Origin: Candidatus Sulfotelmatobacter sp. | GTDB lineage: Bacteria > Acidobacteriota > Terriglobia > Terriglobales > Acidobacteriaceae | NCBI GenBank assembly: GCA_025462865.1 | Contig: JAOAPI010000146.1 | Coordinates: 61,361 to 125,360, forward strand | Length of the DNA stretch: 64,000 nucleotides | Direction: 5' to 3' | Part shown: piece by piece, positions 35,062-44,735 of the stretch | How positions within the stretch are numbered: position 1 is the first letter of the stretch | How the letters are laid out: each line of letters starts with the position of its first letter | Position numbers and translations under genes: made by a program | Notes under the pieces: generated by a model | Told to the model about the DNA's origin: nothing | Seen by the model: the letters and a program-made list of their open reading frames with translations, nothing else | Databases searched by the model: none

Positions 35062-36141
35062 TCACATTGCGGCTGCGCCGCTGACGATCTCGATAATTTC
35101 TTTCGTGATCTTCGCCTGCCGTGCGCGGTTCATGACCAGCGTCAGCGAATCGATCATATCGGTGGCATTGCTGGTGGCCGAATCCATGGCGGTCATGCGC
35201 GCGGCATGCTCGGCCGCGACCGATTCAAGCAAGGCGCGAAAAATCTGGATAGCCACATATTTCGGCAGCAGTGCCCGGAATAATTCTTCCGGGGGCTGTT
35301 CGTAAATGTAATCCACCTGCGACGTGCCAAACTGCGCGGCCTCGTCCCCCGACTTCTCGCTGGGCCGCAGGCCCACTCCCGCGCTGATGGCGGCCTCTTT
35401 CGCCTTTTTCTTTTCTTCTTCGGTCATCTCTTCGGCTTGACGCACTGCCCGCTCGCCGACCTGCTCGATAGGAAGAATCTGTTCCACGATGAGCCGTTGC
35501 GCGATCACCGATTTGAATTCATTGAAGACAAGATAAACCGAATCGATCTCTTCGCGCTCGTAACGCTTAATCACGTTCTGGGCCAGATCGCGCGCCTGGG
35601 AAAATCCGAGCTTGCCGAGAATGCCCACATGCTCGCCGGTAATTTGTATTTCTCCTGCGCGCTCCACGGATTCAGGTTGAGCTTCTAACGATTCTTCTGT
35701 TTCCGCCAAGCTGCGCGTCTGAACCGCTGCGGCGGGATAACGCCTGCGCAGAAAATCGCGGCCTTTGCGGCCGATAGCCTCAATGTCGATATTCTTTCCA
35801 GCCTTCGATTCGAGAAAACGGCTGGCGGCTTTGGTGATGTTGGCGCTGAATGCGCCGGCCAGTCCCTTATCTCCGGTGACGACAATCAGCAGAATTTTTT
35901 TTTCCGGGCGCTGGGCGAGCAGAGGATGTTTCGGCTCGCCGGTCTCGGGATCGTAAATCTCGGCGCGGGCTACCAGCGACTTGAGAACATTCGTCAACAT
36001 CTGCGCATAGGGACGCGCCGCAAGCGTGCGGTCCTGGGCGCGGCGCAGCTTTGCGGCCGAGACCACTTTCATGGCCTTGGTAATCTGCCGCGTGTTTACG
36101 ACGCTGCGGATGCGGCGACGGATGTCGAGAATATTTGGCAT
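35062..36141 (-). CDS. atpG: F1F0 ATP synthase subunit gamma, enlarged
   Basis: 359 residues, versus about 290 in most bacteria. The N-terminal helix (I-R-R-R-I-R-S-V-V-N-T-R-Q-I-T-K-A-M-K-V-V-S-A-A-K) and the C-terminal helix (A-M-D-S-A-T-S-N-A-T-D-M-I) are typical rotor-shaft segments, so the gene is functional. The extra length is in two places, roughly 141-170 (Glu-rich) and 229-270 (E-E-M-T-E-E-E-K-K-K-A-K-E), both in the outer globular part. The ATG at 36141 fits the family; the heptad array at 36150-36170 lies eight bases upstream. Confidence 0.95.
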   Translation of the reverse strand: MPNILDIRRRIRSVVNTRQITKAMKVVSAAKLRRAQDRTLAARPYAQMLTNVLKSLVARAEIYDPETGEPKHPLLAQRPEKKILLIVVTGDKGLAGAFSANITKAASRFLESKAGKNIDIEAIGRKGRDFLRRRYPAAAVQTRSLAETEESLEAQPESVERAGEIQITGEHVGILGKLGFSQARDLAQNVIKRYEREEIDSVYLVFNEFKSVIAQRLIVEQILPIEQVGERAVRQAEEMTEEEKKKAKEAAISAGVGLRPSEKSGDEAAQFGTSQVDYIYEQPPEELFRALLPKYVAIQIFRALLESVAAEHAARMTAMDSATSNATDMIDSLTLVMNRARQAKITKEIIEIVSGAAAM

Positions 36142-36149
36142 TGAAAACC

Positions 36150-36170
36150 GGCTTCTAGCTTCTAGCTGAA
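36150..36170 (-). repeat. Heptad array abutting the atpG start
   Basis: Units GGCTTCT, AGCTTCT, AGCTGAA, beginning eight bases from the atpG start codon, in the 82-bp atpA-atpG gap. Confidence 0.8.
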
Positions 36171-36223
36171 CCAACCACTTTTTTAATTTCTTAAGTTGTG
36201 GGCTCAACCCAAAAAGCGCAAAG

Positions 36224-38061
<1,838 letters not shown>

Positions 38062-38070
<9 letters not shown>

Positions 38071-38089
38071 CTAAAAGCTAATAGCTTCT
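38062..38089. repeat. Heptad array overlapping the atpH stop codon
   Basis: Units AGCTCCA, AGCTAAA, AGCTAAT, AGCTTCT. The atpH stop (plus-strand CTA at 38071-38073) and its last residues A-I-S-F are encoded within the array. Confidence 0.8.
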
Positions 38090-38607
38090 TTCAGTCTTTC
38101 CAACTGGCCTTTCACGGAGCCGTCGTAGATCGTGCTGCCGATGCGGACAACCGCGCCCCCGAGGAGCGAGCGATCTTGCCCGTAACTCGCGCGGACTTTT
38201 TTGCCAGTTAATTTCTGGACTTGTATTTCGAACTCGCGCTTTTCAGCGTCAGCCAATTCGCGGGCGCTGATGATTTGTGCTTCGGCGAATCCCAGACGCG
38301 CATCCAGTTCTTTTTCAAGCTGCGCGATGATGGGCTCCAGGAAATGAATGCGCCGGTGATCGATGACGACCGCAACAAGATTTCTGACCTGCTTGGAAAT
38401 TCCATCGCGCTCGACGATGACATCCAGAACGCGGCGCTTCTGCTCGGCGGGGATTGCAGGATTCTCCCAGACCCGCCGCAGCTCGGAACTCTCTGTCAGC
38501 AAGGTCGCGATCATTCGCAATTCCGCAATCGAGCGGTCCGCGTTGAGGCGGGCGCTGAGAACGACATCCGCAAAGGCGCGGGCGTAGGTGCTGGCGACCG
38601 AAGCCAT
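38071..38607 (-). CDS. atpH: F1F0 ATP synthase subunit delta
   Basis: 178 residues, family-typical. N-terminal helical bundle starting V-A-S-T-Y-A-R-A-F-A-D-V-V and the conserved late region with V-R-I-G-S-T-I-Y-D-G-S-V-K-G-Q-L-E-R-L, which binds the top of F1 and the b/b' stator. It starts two bases after the atpF stop, so coupled. The C-terminus (K-E-A-I-S-F) and stop fall in a heptad array. Confidence 0.95.
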   Translation of the reverse strand: MASVASTYARAFADVVLSARLNADRSIAELRMIATLLTESSELRRVWENPAIPAEQKRRVLDVIVERDGISKQVRNLVAVVIDHRRIHFLEPIIAQLEKELDARLGFAEAQIISARELADAEKREFEIQVQKLTGKKVRASYGQDRSLLGGAVVRIGSTIYDGSVKGQLERLKEAISF

Positions 38608-38609
38608 CG

Positions 38610-39407
38610 CTAGCGACCATCCTTTCCGGAGGCGCCTGTCGAGGACCCCAATTCGTCGACGAAATTCCGAACTAATGTGCGATCAGTAGCAGCGTCCACA
38701 TGGATCTGTTTTTGCGCCAAGCCGATCGCCAACTCCGCAGCGTAGGCAGTGAGCTCGCGCCGTGCCGCTTTAGCGGAGGCGGCAATTTCCTGCTGCGCCG
38801 ATTCCAGCAGTTTGCGCGCATCTTCCCGGGCCGCGGCCTGGATGCGCGCTTCCTCGGCAGCGGCTTCTTTTTCCGCGGCATCGCGCATCATGCCAATTTC
38901 GCCATCAAGGCGCATCAGGCGCGACTCGATTTCCGCCAAACGGCGCCGGGCTTCCTCGCTGGCCTTCTGCGCCTCTTGCATGGCTTTCTGAATGGCGGCC
39001 GTGCGGTCGCGGAACATGCCGGGCAAATATTTGCGGCCTGCCCAGATAATTACTCCGGCGATTATGGCGAAATTCAACACATTACTAAAGAGGAAAGCGT
39101 TGTTGATGCTGAGGCCAGTTTTGCGTGCGATGAACTGGACCGAAGGCGACTGCTTGAATTCGGCGTTCTCATCGCCTTCTCCGGCGGCTTCGCGCGTCTC
39201 GTGAGCCAGTTGCTGCGCGGCACCGCGTTGTTTCGGAGCGTGCTCGACTTGTTGCTTCTTCGACGGCGTTCCAGTTTGCTCCTGGGCACGCACTCGTGGC
39301 GTTCCTGCGGAGCCAAGCATGAGCAGCATCAGGAGAGCCGCGCGGAACATTGATCTGGTTTTGCCGGAAGTCATTTTTTTGTTGGCGGTTTTTATGGCTC
39401 TCACCAT
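38610..39407 (-). CDS. atpF: F1F0 ATP synthase subunit b, with N-terminal extension
   Basis: 265 residues, versus about 160 for a usual b subunit. A signal-peptide-like segment (A-A-L-L-M-L-L-M-L-G-S-A-G-T-P-R-V-R-A-Q, about 23-42) and a polar stretch of about 60 residues come before the true membrane helix (about 104-123, F-L-F-S-N-V-L-N-F-A-I-I-A-G-V-I-I-W). The long charged coiled coil of the stator follows (A-M-Q-E-A-Q-K-A-S-E-E-A-R-R-R-L-A-E). The start is fixed by the TAATG overlap with atpF' and an AGGA six bases upstream. The extension would place a small domain in the periplasm unless cleaved. Confidence 0.9.
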   Translation of the reverse strand: MVRAIKTANKKMTSGKTRSMFRAALLMLLMLGSAGTPRVRAQEQTGTPSKKQQVEHAPKQRGAAQQLAHETREAAGEGDENAEFKQSPSVQFIARKTGLSINNAFLFSNVLNFAIIAGVIIWAGRKYLPGMFRDRTAAIQKAMQEAQKASEEARRRLAEIESRLMRLDGEIGMMRDAAEKEAAAEEARIQAAAREDARKLLESAQQEIAASAKAARRELTAYAAELAIGLAQKQIHVDAATDRTLVRNFVDELGSSTGASGKDGR

Positions 39408-39862
39408 TAGCGTCCTGCCCCAGCTGGTTCGAGTACGCGGCGTATGATTTCCGCCGCCAACGCCTGCGCTTCTGCCTGCAAGGCATTTTGCGCAGCGGCG
39501 CGATCTTTCTGAATATCAGCCTTGGCCGCCTGCACCTGGGCCTGAGCTTTGTTGCGAGCTTCGTTCAGAGCGGCGGTTCGCGCGTCCAGAGCTGCCTTGC
39601 GACGAGCCTCCTGTGCGCGAAACAGTGTGGCGCGGGCTTCGCGCAACCGGTGCTCGTACTCGGAGGTGCGCGCTTCGGCTGCGGCAATGTCCGCCCGGGA
39701 TTTCTCCACGGCACCTTCGGTCTTGCTCCGACGCTCTTCGAGCACACGCGTCAAGGGCTTGTGGACGATTGCGCTGTAGAGAATGTAAAGCAATGTGAAC
39801 AGAATTACGGTCGGCACGGCTCCGAGCAGTAATTCGCCTAGTTGTTTTAGCGTGTCATCCAT
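39407..39862 (-). CDS. F1F0 ATP synthase subunit b' (second b-type subunit)
   Basis: 151 residues. One N-terminal membrane helix (V-P-T-V-I-L-F-T-L-L-Y-I-L-Y-S-A-I-V) then K-P-L-T-R-V-L-E-E-R-R and a long Ala/Glu/Arg coiled coil. Its layout matches b' (AtpG/AtpX-type) subunits that pair with b in the peripheral stalk. It is the first gene of the operon; a promoter-like sequence lies about 45-75 bases upstream. It overlaps atpF by one base (TAATG). atpB and atpE, which usually precede it, are absent. Confidence 0.9.
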   Translation of the reverse strand: MDDTLKQLGELLLGAVPTVILFTLLYILYSAIVHKPLTRVLEERRSKTEGAVEKSRADIAAAEARTSEYEHRLREARATLFRAQEARRKAALDARTAALNEARNKAQAQVQAAKADIQKDRAAAQNALQAEAQALAAEIIRRVLEPAGAGR

Positions 39863-39906
39863 GGATTACAGCTGTACAGGAAAAAGAAGGGCTATGAAAA
39901 CTGTTA

Positions 39907-39935
39907 AGTCTAACGTCGGAAGGAGTTTATGTCAA
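39907..39935 (-). promoter_or_regulatory. Probable sigma-70-type promoter of the atp operon
   Basis: On the minus strand, TTGACA (39935-39930) and TAGACT (39912-39907) are separated by exactly 17 bases. This would give a leader of roughly 38 bases before the atpF' ATG at 39862. Confidence 0.6.
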
Positions 39936-40236
39936 CGCAAAGGGCTGATTTCAATGGATTTTTGGGACCGGGAGGGAGATTTCCAAGTAAGTGAAATTTG
40001 AATTGTCAAGTCGGCCGGGGCATGCAAAAAGCTGCAACTAAACGCTTGACATCGCGGTAAAGAGGAATAGCATTGAAGTATCACCTCCGATCCAATTCAG
40101 GATCGAATGGGCCGATAGCCAAGGAATGTCACCGCTTCTTGGTTGCCGGCCCATTTAAATTGCCGGCATTTGGTCGACGGCTTCGCGAGCGCCCCAAAAG
40201 AACAGTTGGTTTCGCAGTAGAGAGCGTTCGTGAGAA

Positions 40237-40326
40237 CTCGTGCCGTCCCTGACGGGACTCGCTCCGCTTTCTTTGTGCACCAGGCACTTCCGTGCCGGGC
40301 TTTCACATACCGCCCCTTCGGGGCTG
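40237..40326. repeat. Multi-hairpin intergenic repeat (copy at 40.2 kb)
   Basis: CCGTCCCTGACGGGACTCG, GGCACTTCCGTGCC and GCCCCTTCGGGGC hairpins in the same order and orientation as at 16321 and 37845. Confidence 0.9.
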
Positions 40327-40382
40327 AATTGCGGAGATTCGGTCAACCTCTCAATCTACTTCAAGTAGCTGTTCGTTCGTTG

Positions 40383-41612
40383 CTACTTCTCAGCGCCACA
40401 GGACTGCGCGTGCACCGCGGGCAGAATCCGGTTCACCAGTTCGCGGTCTATCGGAGGGTCCTTGAGAATGTCCCATCCGGTAAAAACAGCAATCAGATTT
40501 TCTTCGGGGAAAACCATCAGCCGCTGGCCTCCGAAGCCGCGGGCCATCCAGATGAATCCCGGCTTATCGGTGCGCGGAAGGAGCCACCATTTATATCCAT
40601 ACTGGAAGCCTTCCTCAGCATCAATGAAGGGGGCTATCGACTGTTGCACCCAGTCTTTCGAGACGATCTGCTGTCCGTCCCACATTCCATGGTGCAAATA
40701 GAGATACCCGAGCTTTGCCAGGTCGGCGGTGCGGAGAAACAATCCGCCTTCGGTATCGACAACACCCATCGGCGAGCGCTTCCAGTAGTGATCCATGCTC
40801 AGCGGAGCAAATAAATATTTCTGTGCATACTTCTCGATGTCCTGCCCTGTTTCTTTTTCGAAAATGTAAGCCAGCAGTTCCGAACCTCCACTGCTGTAGT
40901 TAAAAACTTTTCCCGGCTCGTGCGCCATGGGCCGGTCGATGACGTATTGCACCCAATCGTCAGTGGCCTCCATGAGGTCCGCATCGTTCTTAGGATCGTC
41001 ATAGGCCACCTCTTCGTTCCAGTCGAGACCGGTCGACATGGTCAGAACGTGGCGCAGCGTGATGCGGCGCTTCCGGTCATCAACATTTTTTACTTTGGCG
41101 ACGTCAAAATATTCCAGCAAAGGCGTATCCAGGCCGGCTTTAAAGTCTCCGCGGGTGATGGCGATTCCTATTGTGATGGATGAAACCGTTTTGGTGACCG
41201 ATTGCATGGTATGCAGATCGGTGCCGTGATAGTACGGATGCCAAGTGGGATCAAAATAATTGTAGGGGCCGGTCAGGCGCGCGTTCAGCGGGCCACGCGT
41301 CTTCGCTTCTTTCGCGTAGATGGTTCCGTAGTCGTGATGGTACGCGTGATCGAAGACTTCGATTCCGCAGCGGAATACAGCAAAGCTATCGACCAAAGGA
41401 TACTTGCCAGTGCTCAGGTCGGCATCGAGTCCCGCGAGAATTTTTTTGTCGATACCAACGCTGGCCGGGGTGCCCTTTGTCCACTCATGTGCCGGCCATG
41501 ATGCTGTGCTTGAAGCAGTGGGACGGGAATTCTGCGCTCGCACAGGAACTATCGAGCCGGCAAAGACACTACTTCCGAGCACCAGCAGAGCAGCACTCTT
41601 TTTGATTCTCAT
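40383..41612 (-). CDS. Secreted serine hydrolase (class C beta-lactamase/esterase family)
   Basis: 409 residues. Signal peptide ([20 protein letters not shown]). The S-x-x-K catalytic pair is in M-Q-S-V-T-K, the Y-x-N-like motif in F-N-Y-S-S-G-G, and a late A-R-G-F-G-G-Q takes the place of the K-T-G triad. It belongs to the broad beta-lactamase/penicillin-binding-protein-like esterase family (PF00144). The natural substrate is unknown; resistance to beta-lactams should not be assumed. It overlaps the hflX stop by four bases (ATGA), so it is co-translated with hflX. Confidence 0.88.
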   Translation of the reverse strand: MRIKKSAALLVLGSSVFAGSIVPVRAQNSRPTASSTASWPAHEWTKGTPASVGIDKKILAGLDADLSTGKYPLVDSFAVFRCGIEVFDHAYHHDYGTIYAKEAKTRGPLNARLTGPYNYFDPTWHPYYHGTDLHTMQSVTKTVSSITIGIAITRGDFKAGLDTPLLEYFDVAKVKNVDDRKRRITLRHVLTMSTGLDWNEEVAYDDPKNDADLMEATDDWVQYVIDRPMAHEPGKVFNYSSGGSELLAYIFEKETGQDIEKYAQKYLFAPLSMDHYWKRSPMGVVDTEGGLFLRTADLAKLGYLYLHHGMWDGQQIVSKDWVQQSIAPFIDAEEGFQYGYKWWLLPRTDKPGFIWMARGFGGQRLMVFPEENLIAVFTGWDILKDPPIDRELVNRILPAVHAQSCGAEK

Positions 41613-43105
41613 TCGGACTTATGCCCTTTCCGCGATCCGGTCTCAGTCACAACCCACTCTCTAACCCGGCGCACTACCGACTCGGGTGCATCGGCTTCCA
41701 GTTCGACGGCTCCGTCTTTGTACTTGCGCGAATAAATTCGCGCCTGCGCTTCAAGGATGGCGAGGCTCTTCCCTTCCTTCTGGGGAATTCTCAGGCGGAC
41801 GCGGCTGATGCGATCTTCTTCGATCATGGCGTCGATACGCGCCAGAAGCTTATCCAGTCCTGTGCCTTCAGCGGCGGAGACGTATACGGTCTTTGCATCC
41901 AGCGCGGCGTCGTTGACCAGAGCTTCGGCGACTTCGACATCCAGCAGATCGACTTTGTTCATAACGCGCAGGCGCGGCTTCTTTTCGGCCTCCAGTTCTT
42001 TCAGGACGATTTCTACCTGAGCGTCCTGCTCGGCGGAAAGACGGCTGCTGGCATCGGAGACCTGCAGAATCAGCGATGCGCGCTGCACTTCCTCCAGCGT
42101 GGCGCGAAACGCCGAGACCAGAGTGTGCGGAAGGCTGCGAATGAAACCGACGGTGTCGGACATCAACACCTTGCGTTTGGATGGAAGCACGATGGACCGA
42201 ATGGTCGGATCCAGTGTGGCAAACATGCGAGGGGAAGACAGCACAGCGGCCTTTGTGAGAGCGTTGAACAGCGTGGACTTCCCAGCGTTCGTATAGCCAA
42301 CGAGCGCCACAGTCGCAACTGGAGCAGACTCCCGCCGCTGCCGCTGTTGCGCCCGGATGCGGCGAACATTTTCAAGTTGCTGTTCGACGTGGCGGACCCG
42401 CCTGTAAATCTTTCGGCGATCGGTTTCAAGCTGCGTTTCGCCAGGACCGCGCGTGCCGATGCCGCCACCGAGTTGTGACATTTCGACGCCGCGGCCCGCC
42501 AGGCGCGGCAGCATATATTGCAACTGCGCCAACTCAACTTGAAGTTGGCCCTCCCTCGTGCGCGCGTGGCGCGCAAAAATGTCAAGAATAAGTTGGGTGC
42601 GGTCGATCACTCGCAGCTTCACAATCTTTTCAATGTTGCGCTGCTGCGAGGCGGTCAAGTCGTGATCAAAGAGGAGAAGATCGGCATTCGCGGATGCGGC
42701 AGCGCCCGAAATTTCTTCCAGCTTGCCGGCGCCGATCAGTGTAGCGGGATCGGGACGGTCGCGGCGCTGCAGGATTTCGCCGACAACTTTTGCGCCCGCG
42801 CTTGCCGCGAGGGTTCGCAACTCCGCCAAGGATTCGTCGGCGTCAAATTCCGGGATGCTTGGTTTGTTGCTGACGGACTTTCCCGCAGGGCCTGACTTTG
42901 CACTCGAAACGCTCGCAGAGGCCGCATCGCGCGCGGCTTGCGCCTGCGCGGTAACCGCACCCTTGCCCCGTCCACGGGTGCGAACGTCGATCCCTACCAG
43001 GAACGCGCGCTCCTGATTCTCTTCTTTACGGACCTCTGTACCAAGGGGCAAGCGCGCTGCTGCGGGCGCACGACTGCGGGTCTTCTTGGGATGAGAACTA
43101 CGCAA
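41609..43105 (-). CDS. hflX: GTPase HflX
   Basis: 498 residues, starting at a TTG (43105) twelve bases after hfq. HflX N-terminal domain (about 80-210, with L-I-G-A-G-K-L-E-E and [24 protein letters not shown]) and a long helical linker come before the G domain: G1 [10 protein letters not shown]3 D-T-V-G-F and G4 N-K-V-D. HflX splits stalled ribosomes after stress. The first about 70 residues are a basic, Ala-rich extension, and the exact start is uncertain. hfq-hflX order is conserved in many bacteria. Confidence 0.95.
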   Translation of the reverse strand: MRSSHPKKTRSRAPAAARLPLGTEVRKEENQERAFLVGIDVRTRGRGKGAVTAQAQAARDAASASVSSAKSGPAGKSVSNKPSIPEFDADESLAELRTLAASAGAKVVGEILQRRDRPDPATLIGAGKLEEISGAAASANADLLLFDHDLTASQQRNIEKIVKLRVIDRTQLILDIFARHARTREGQLQVELAQLQYMLPRLAGRGVEMSQLGGGIGTRGPGETQLETDRRKIYRRVRHVEQQLENVRRIRAQQRQRRESAPVATVALVGYTNAGKSTLFNALTKAAVLSSPRMFATLDPTIRSIVLPSKRKVLMSDTVGFIRSLPHTLVSAFRATLEEVQRASLILQVSDASSRLSAEQDAQVEIVLKELEAEKKPRLRVMNKVDLLDVEVAEALVNDAALDAKTVYVSAAEGTGLDKLLARIDAMIEEDRISRVRLRIPQKEGKSLAILEAQARIYSRKYKDGAVELEADAPESVVRRVREWVVTETGSRKGHKSE

Positions 43106-43117
43106 GCCGCAAAGACC

Positions 43118-43438
43118 TTACCCTTCGGTGCCTGAAGCACTTGCCGCCGACACCGTGGGCGCAGCAACTCCGGGCGCGGTTGCAGCTTTGGTCTCCGGAT
43201 GCGCCAAGTGCGTTAGATGCGAACCGGTTCGGCCGATCACCACGGTTGAGATGGCATGTTTGAAGATCAGTTGCTCTTGTCCGTTGGCCTCGAGCACCAC
43301 GGAATACTTGTCGAAGGAGCGGATGCGGCCCGTCAACTTCACTCCACTCAGCAGGTAAATGGTAATGTTCAACCGCTCTTTGCGGGCCGTGTTCAGGAAG
43401 GAATCCTGGATGTTCTGCGCCGGCTTGCTGCTTTCCAT
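43118..43438 (-). CDS. hfq: RNA-binding chaperone Hfq
   Basis: 106 residues. Sm1 region (N-I-Q-D-S-F-L-N and [16 protein letters not shown]) and Sm2 motif (I-F-K-H-A-I-S-T-V) are intact, and a flexible Ala/Pro/Thr tail of about 30 residues follows. It forms a hexamer that pairs small RNAs with mRNAs. AAAGGAGAT lies seven bases before the ATG. First gene of hfq-hflX-serine hydrolase. Confidence 0.97.
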   Translation of the reverse strand: MESSKPAQNIQDSFLNTARKERLNITIYLLSGVKLTGRIRSFDKYSVVLEANGQEQLIFKHAISTVVIGRTGSHLTHLAHPETKAATAPGVAAPTVSAASASGTEG

Positions 43439-43787
43439 AGCCGATCTCCTTTAATCCTTTGACTTCCGACTTACAAACGGCAAAATTACAGCACGCTCCT
43501 CGCGCTTTCGCATGAGGAACACGGGGGGACAACCCTGCCTCCCTCGCAAGCCCGGTTTCCCGAAACTGCGCCGCCTGGCAGGTAGCTAGCGAGTACCATA
43601 CGGCGTTGTCCTGCGCTTTTCAACCGGGAACTTGGCGAAATCGGTTTTCCGGACATAGTTGGGCAAAGGCGGCCTGATTCTTCGTTTTCGGCGTTGTGTA
43701 CAATCCACGGCGTGGGCAATTTGCCCGTATACATCGCACATTTCTCGGGAGTACCGCGAGGGGCGATGAATTTTTTAGGGAGGCATC
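43439..43787. other. 349-bp divergent region between hfq and the PuuD-like gene
   Basis: Must carry both promoters. A TACAAT at about 43699-43704 is a possible -10 for the plus-strand gene, without a clear -35. A GGTTTCCCGAAACTG hairpin and a GGTAGCTAGCGAGTACC stretch (about 43580-43600) suggest some structure; no known riboswitch was confirmed. Confidence 0.4.
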
Positions 43788-44546
43788 ATGGCGATCTCCG
43801 CTCTAGCATCGTTTTTTGGACCGCAAATCAATTTTCCGTCGGACATCAGAACGAACATCGAGATGCTGCTGCGCTGGATTCATTTCCTGGCTGGCATCAC
43901 CTGGATCGGCCTGCTCTACTTTTTCAATCTGGTGAATGTGCCGCTGATGAAAGAACTGGATGCAACGACTAAGGGCAAAGTGATGCCCGCGCTGATGACG
44001 CGTGCGCTGTGGTGGTTCCGCATGTCTGCAGGATTGACCGTGCTCGCCGGCTTGGCCTACTGGGGAAACATCGTCGGTGCCGACGCGCACAACGGCGGCG
44101 GCTCGGTGGGAGCGGTGATGGGAAGCTTCTTCCTGATCTGGACTATTGTGTGGGGAGTTCTCTATGCCTGCCTCATCCCCGGCAAGGGAATTTTCGACAA
44201 GGGCGCATTCGTTGGCGTGGTCTACGCAGTGGTGGTGGTAGTCGCAGCGTGGTGTTTCCTAAGCGTAAACAACCACGGTTGGGAAAGCAGCCGCCTGCTT
44301 TCGATCGGCATCGGGGGCGGTATCGGCTGGGTCATGCTGCTCAACGTCTGGGGAGTGATTTGGCGGATTCAGAAACGTCTCATTCAATGGACTCGCGACA
44401 ATGCTACCAACGGCACTCCGATTCCGGACAAAGCCAAGGCCATGGCGCGTCAAGCATTTCTGGCCAGCCGCGCCAATGCCTTCTTGTCAATTGTTATGCT
44501 GTTCTTCATGGGGGCGGCCAGCCATTATCCGATGTTTGGGAAGTAA
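43788..44546 (+). CDS. PuuD-like (urate oxidase N-terminal domain) membrane protein
   Basis: 252 residues with seven to eight hydrophobic helices. The start M-L-L-R-W-I-H-F-L-A-G-I-T-W-I-G and the conserved His and Trp residues match the membrane domain of urate hydroxylase PuuD (PF06181). In PuuD this domain is fused to a C-terminal cytochrome c; none is present here, and no purine-degradation gene lies nearby, so a role in urate oxidation is doubtful. AGGGAGG is upstream of the ATG. Confidence 0.78.
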   Translation: MAISALASFFGPQINFPSDIRTNIEMLLRWIHFLAGITWIGLLYFFNLVNVPLMKELDATTKGKVMPALMTRALWWFRMSAGLTVLAGLAYWGNIVGADAHNGGGSVGAVMGSFFLIWTIVWGVLYACLIPGKGIFDKGAFVGVVYAVVVVVAAWCFLSVNNHGWESSRLLSIGIGGGIGWVMLLNVWGVIWRIQKRLIQWTRDNATNGTPIPDKAKAMARQAFLASRANAFLSIVMLFFMGAASHYPMFGK

Positions 44547-44684
44547 GAAGGTCAGAGTATTCGGAAAATGACGCCTTGTTTGGCCTCCTCCGGATGTGCG
44601 GAAATCTCGGCGCGACGGCTGACCACTTTGCTTGATCAGCTTCCGGAACCTTTTCAAGGTTTGACCTGACTGCACTTTCAAAAC

Positions 44685-44713
44685 AAAAAAAGGCGGCCTC
44701 GCGGGAGGCCGCC
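44685..44713 (-). terminator. Rho-independent terminator of Oar-like gene 2
   Basis: Minus strand: GGCGGCCTC / GAGGCCGCC nine-bp stem, GCGG-size loop, followed by seven T. It lies 22 bases after the stop at 44736. Confidence 0.88.
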
Positions 44714-44735
44714 TGAAAGAAAACGTACAACTCGG

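Larger units (their letters stand above)
39863..40382. other. 520-bp intergenic region upstream of the atp operon
   Basis: No gene seen. It holds the atp promoter candidate (39907-39935) and the multi-hairpin repeat (40237-40326). A plus-strand TTGACA at 40054 area with TAGCAT sixteen bases on would transcribe nothing recognisable. No a or c subunit gene, and no remnant of one, was found here. Confidence 0.7.

Noticed and set aside
40050..40085. Plus-strand TTGACA-16-TAGCAT promoter
   Set aside because: No plus-strand gene follows before the convergent serine-hydrolase gene; probably chance.
40383..41612. Calling the serine hydrolase an antibiotic-resistance beta-lactamase
   Set aside because: The K-T-G motif is replaced, and most members of this broad family are esterases or peptidases.
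43550..43605. Possible cyclic-di-GMP (GEMM) riboswitch because of a GGTAGCTAGCGAGTACC stretch and a CGCAAGCC segment
   Set aside because: The tetraloop-bearing first stem and the GACGCAAAGCC core are not intact, and the downstream PuuD-like gene is not a typical target. A covariance-model search (Rfam RF01051) would decide.
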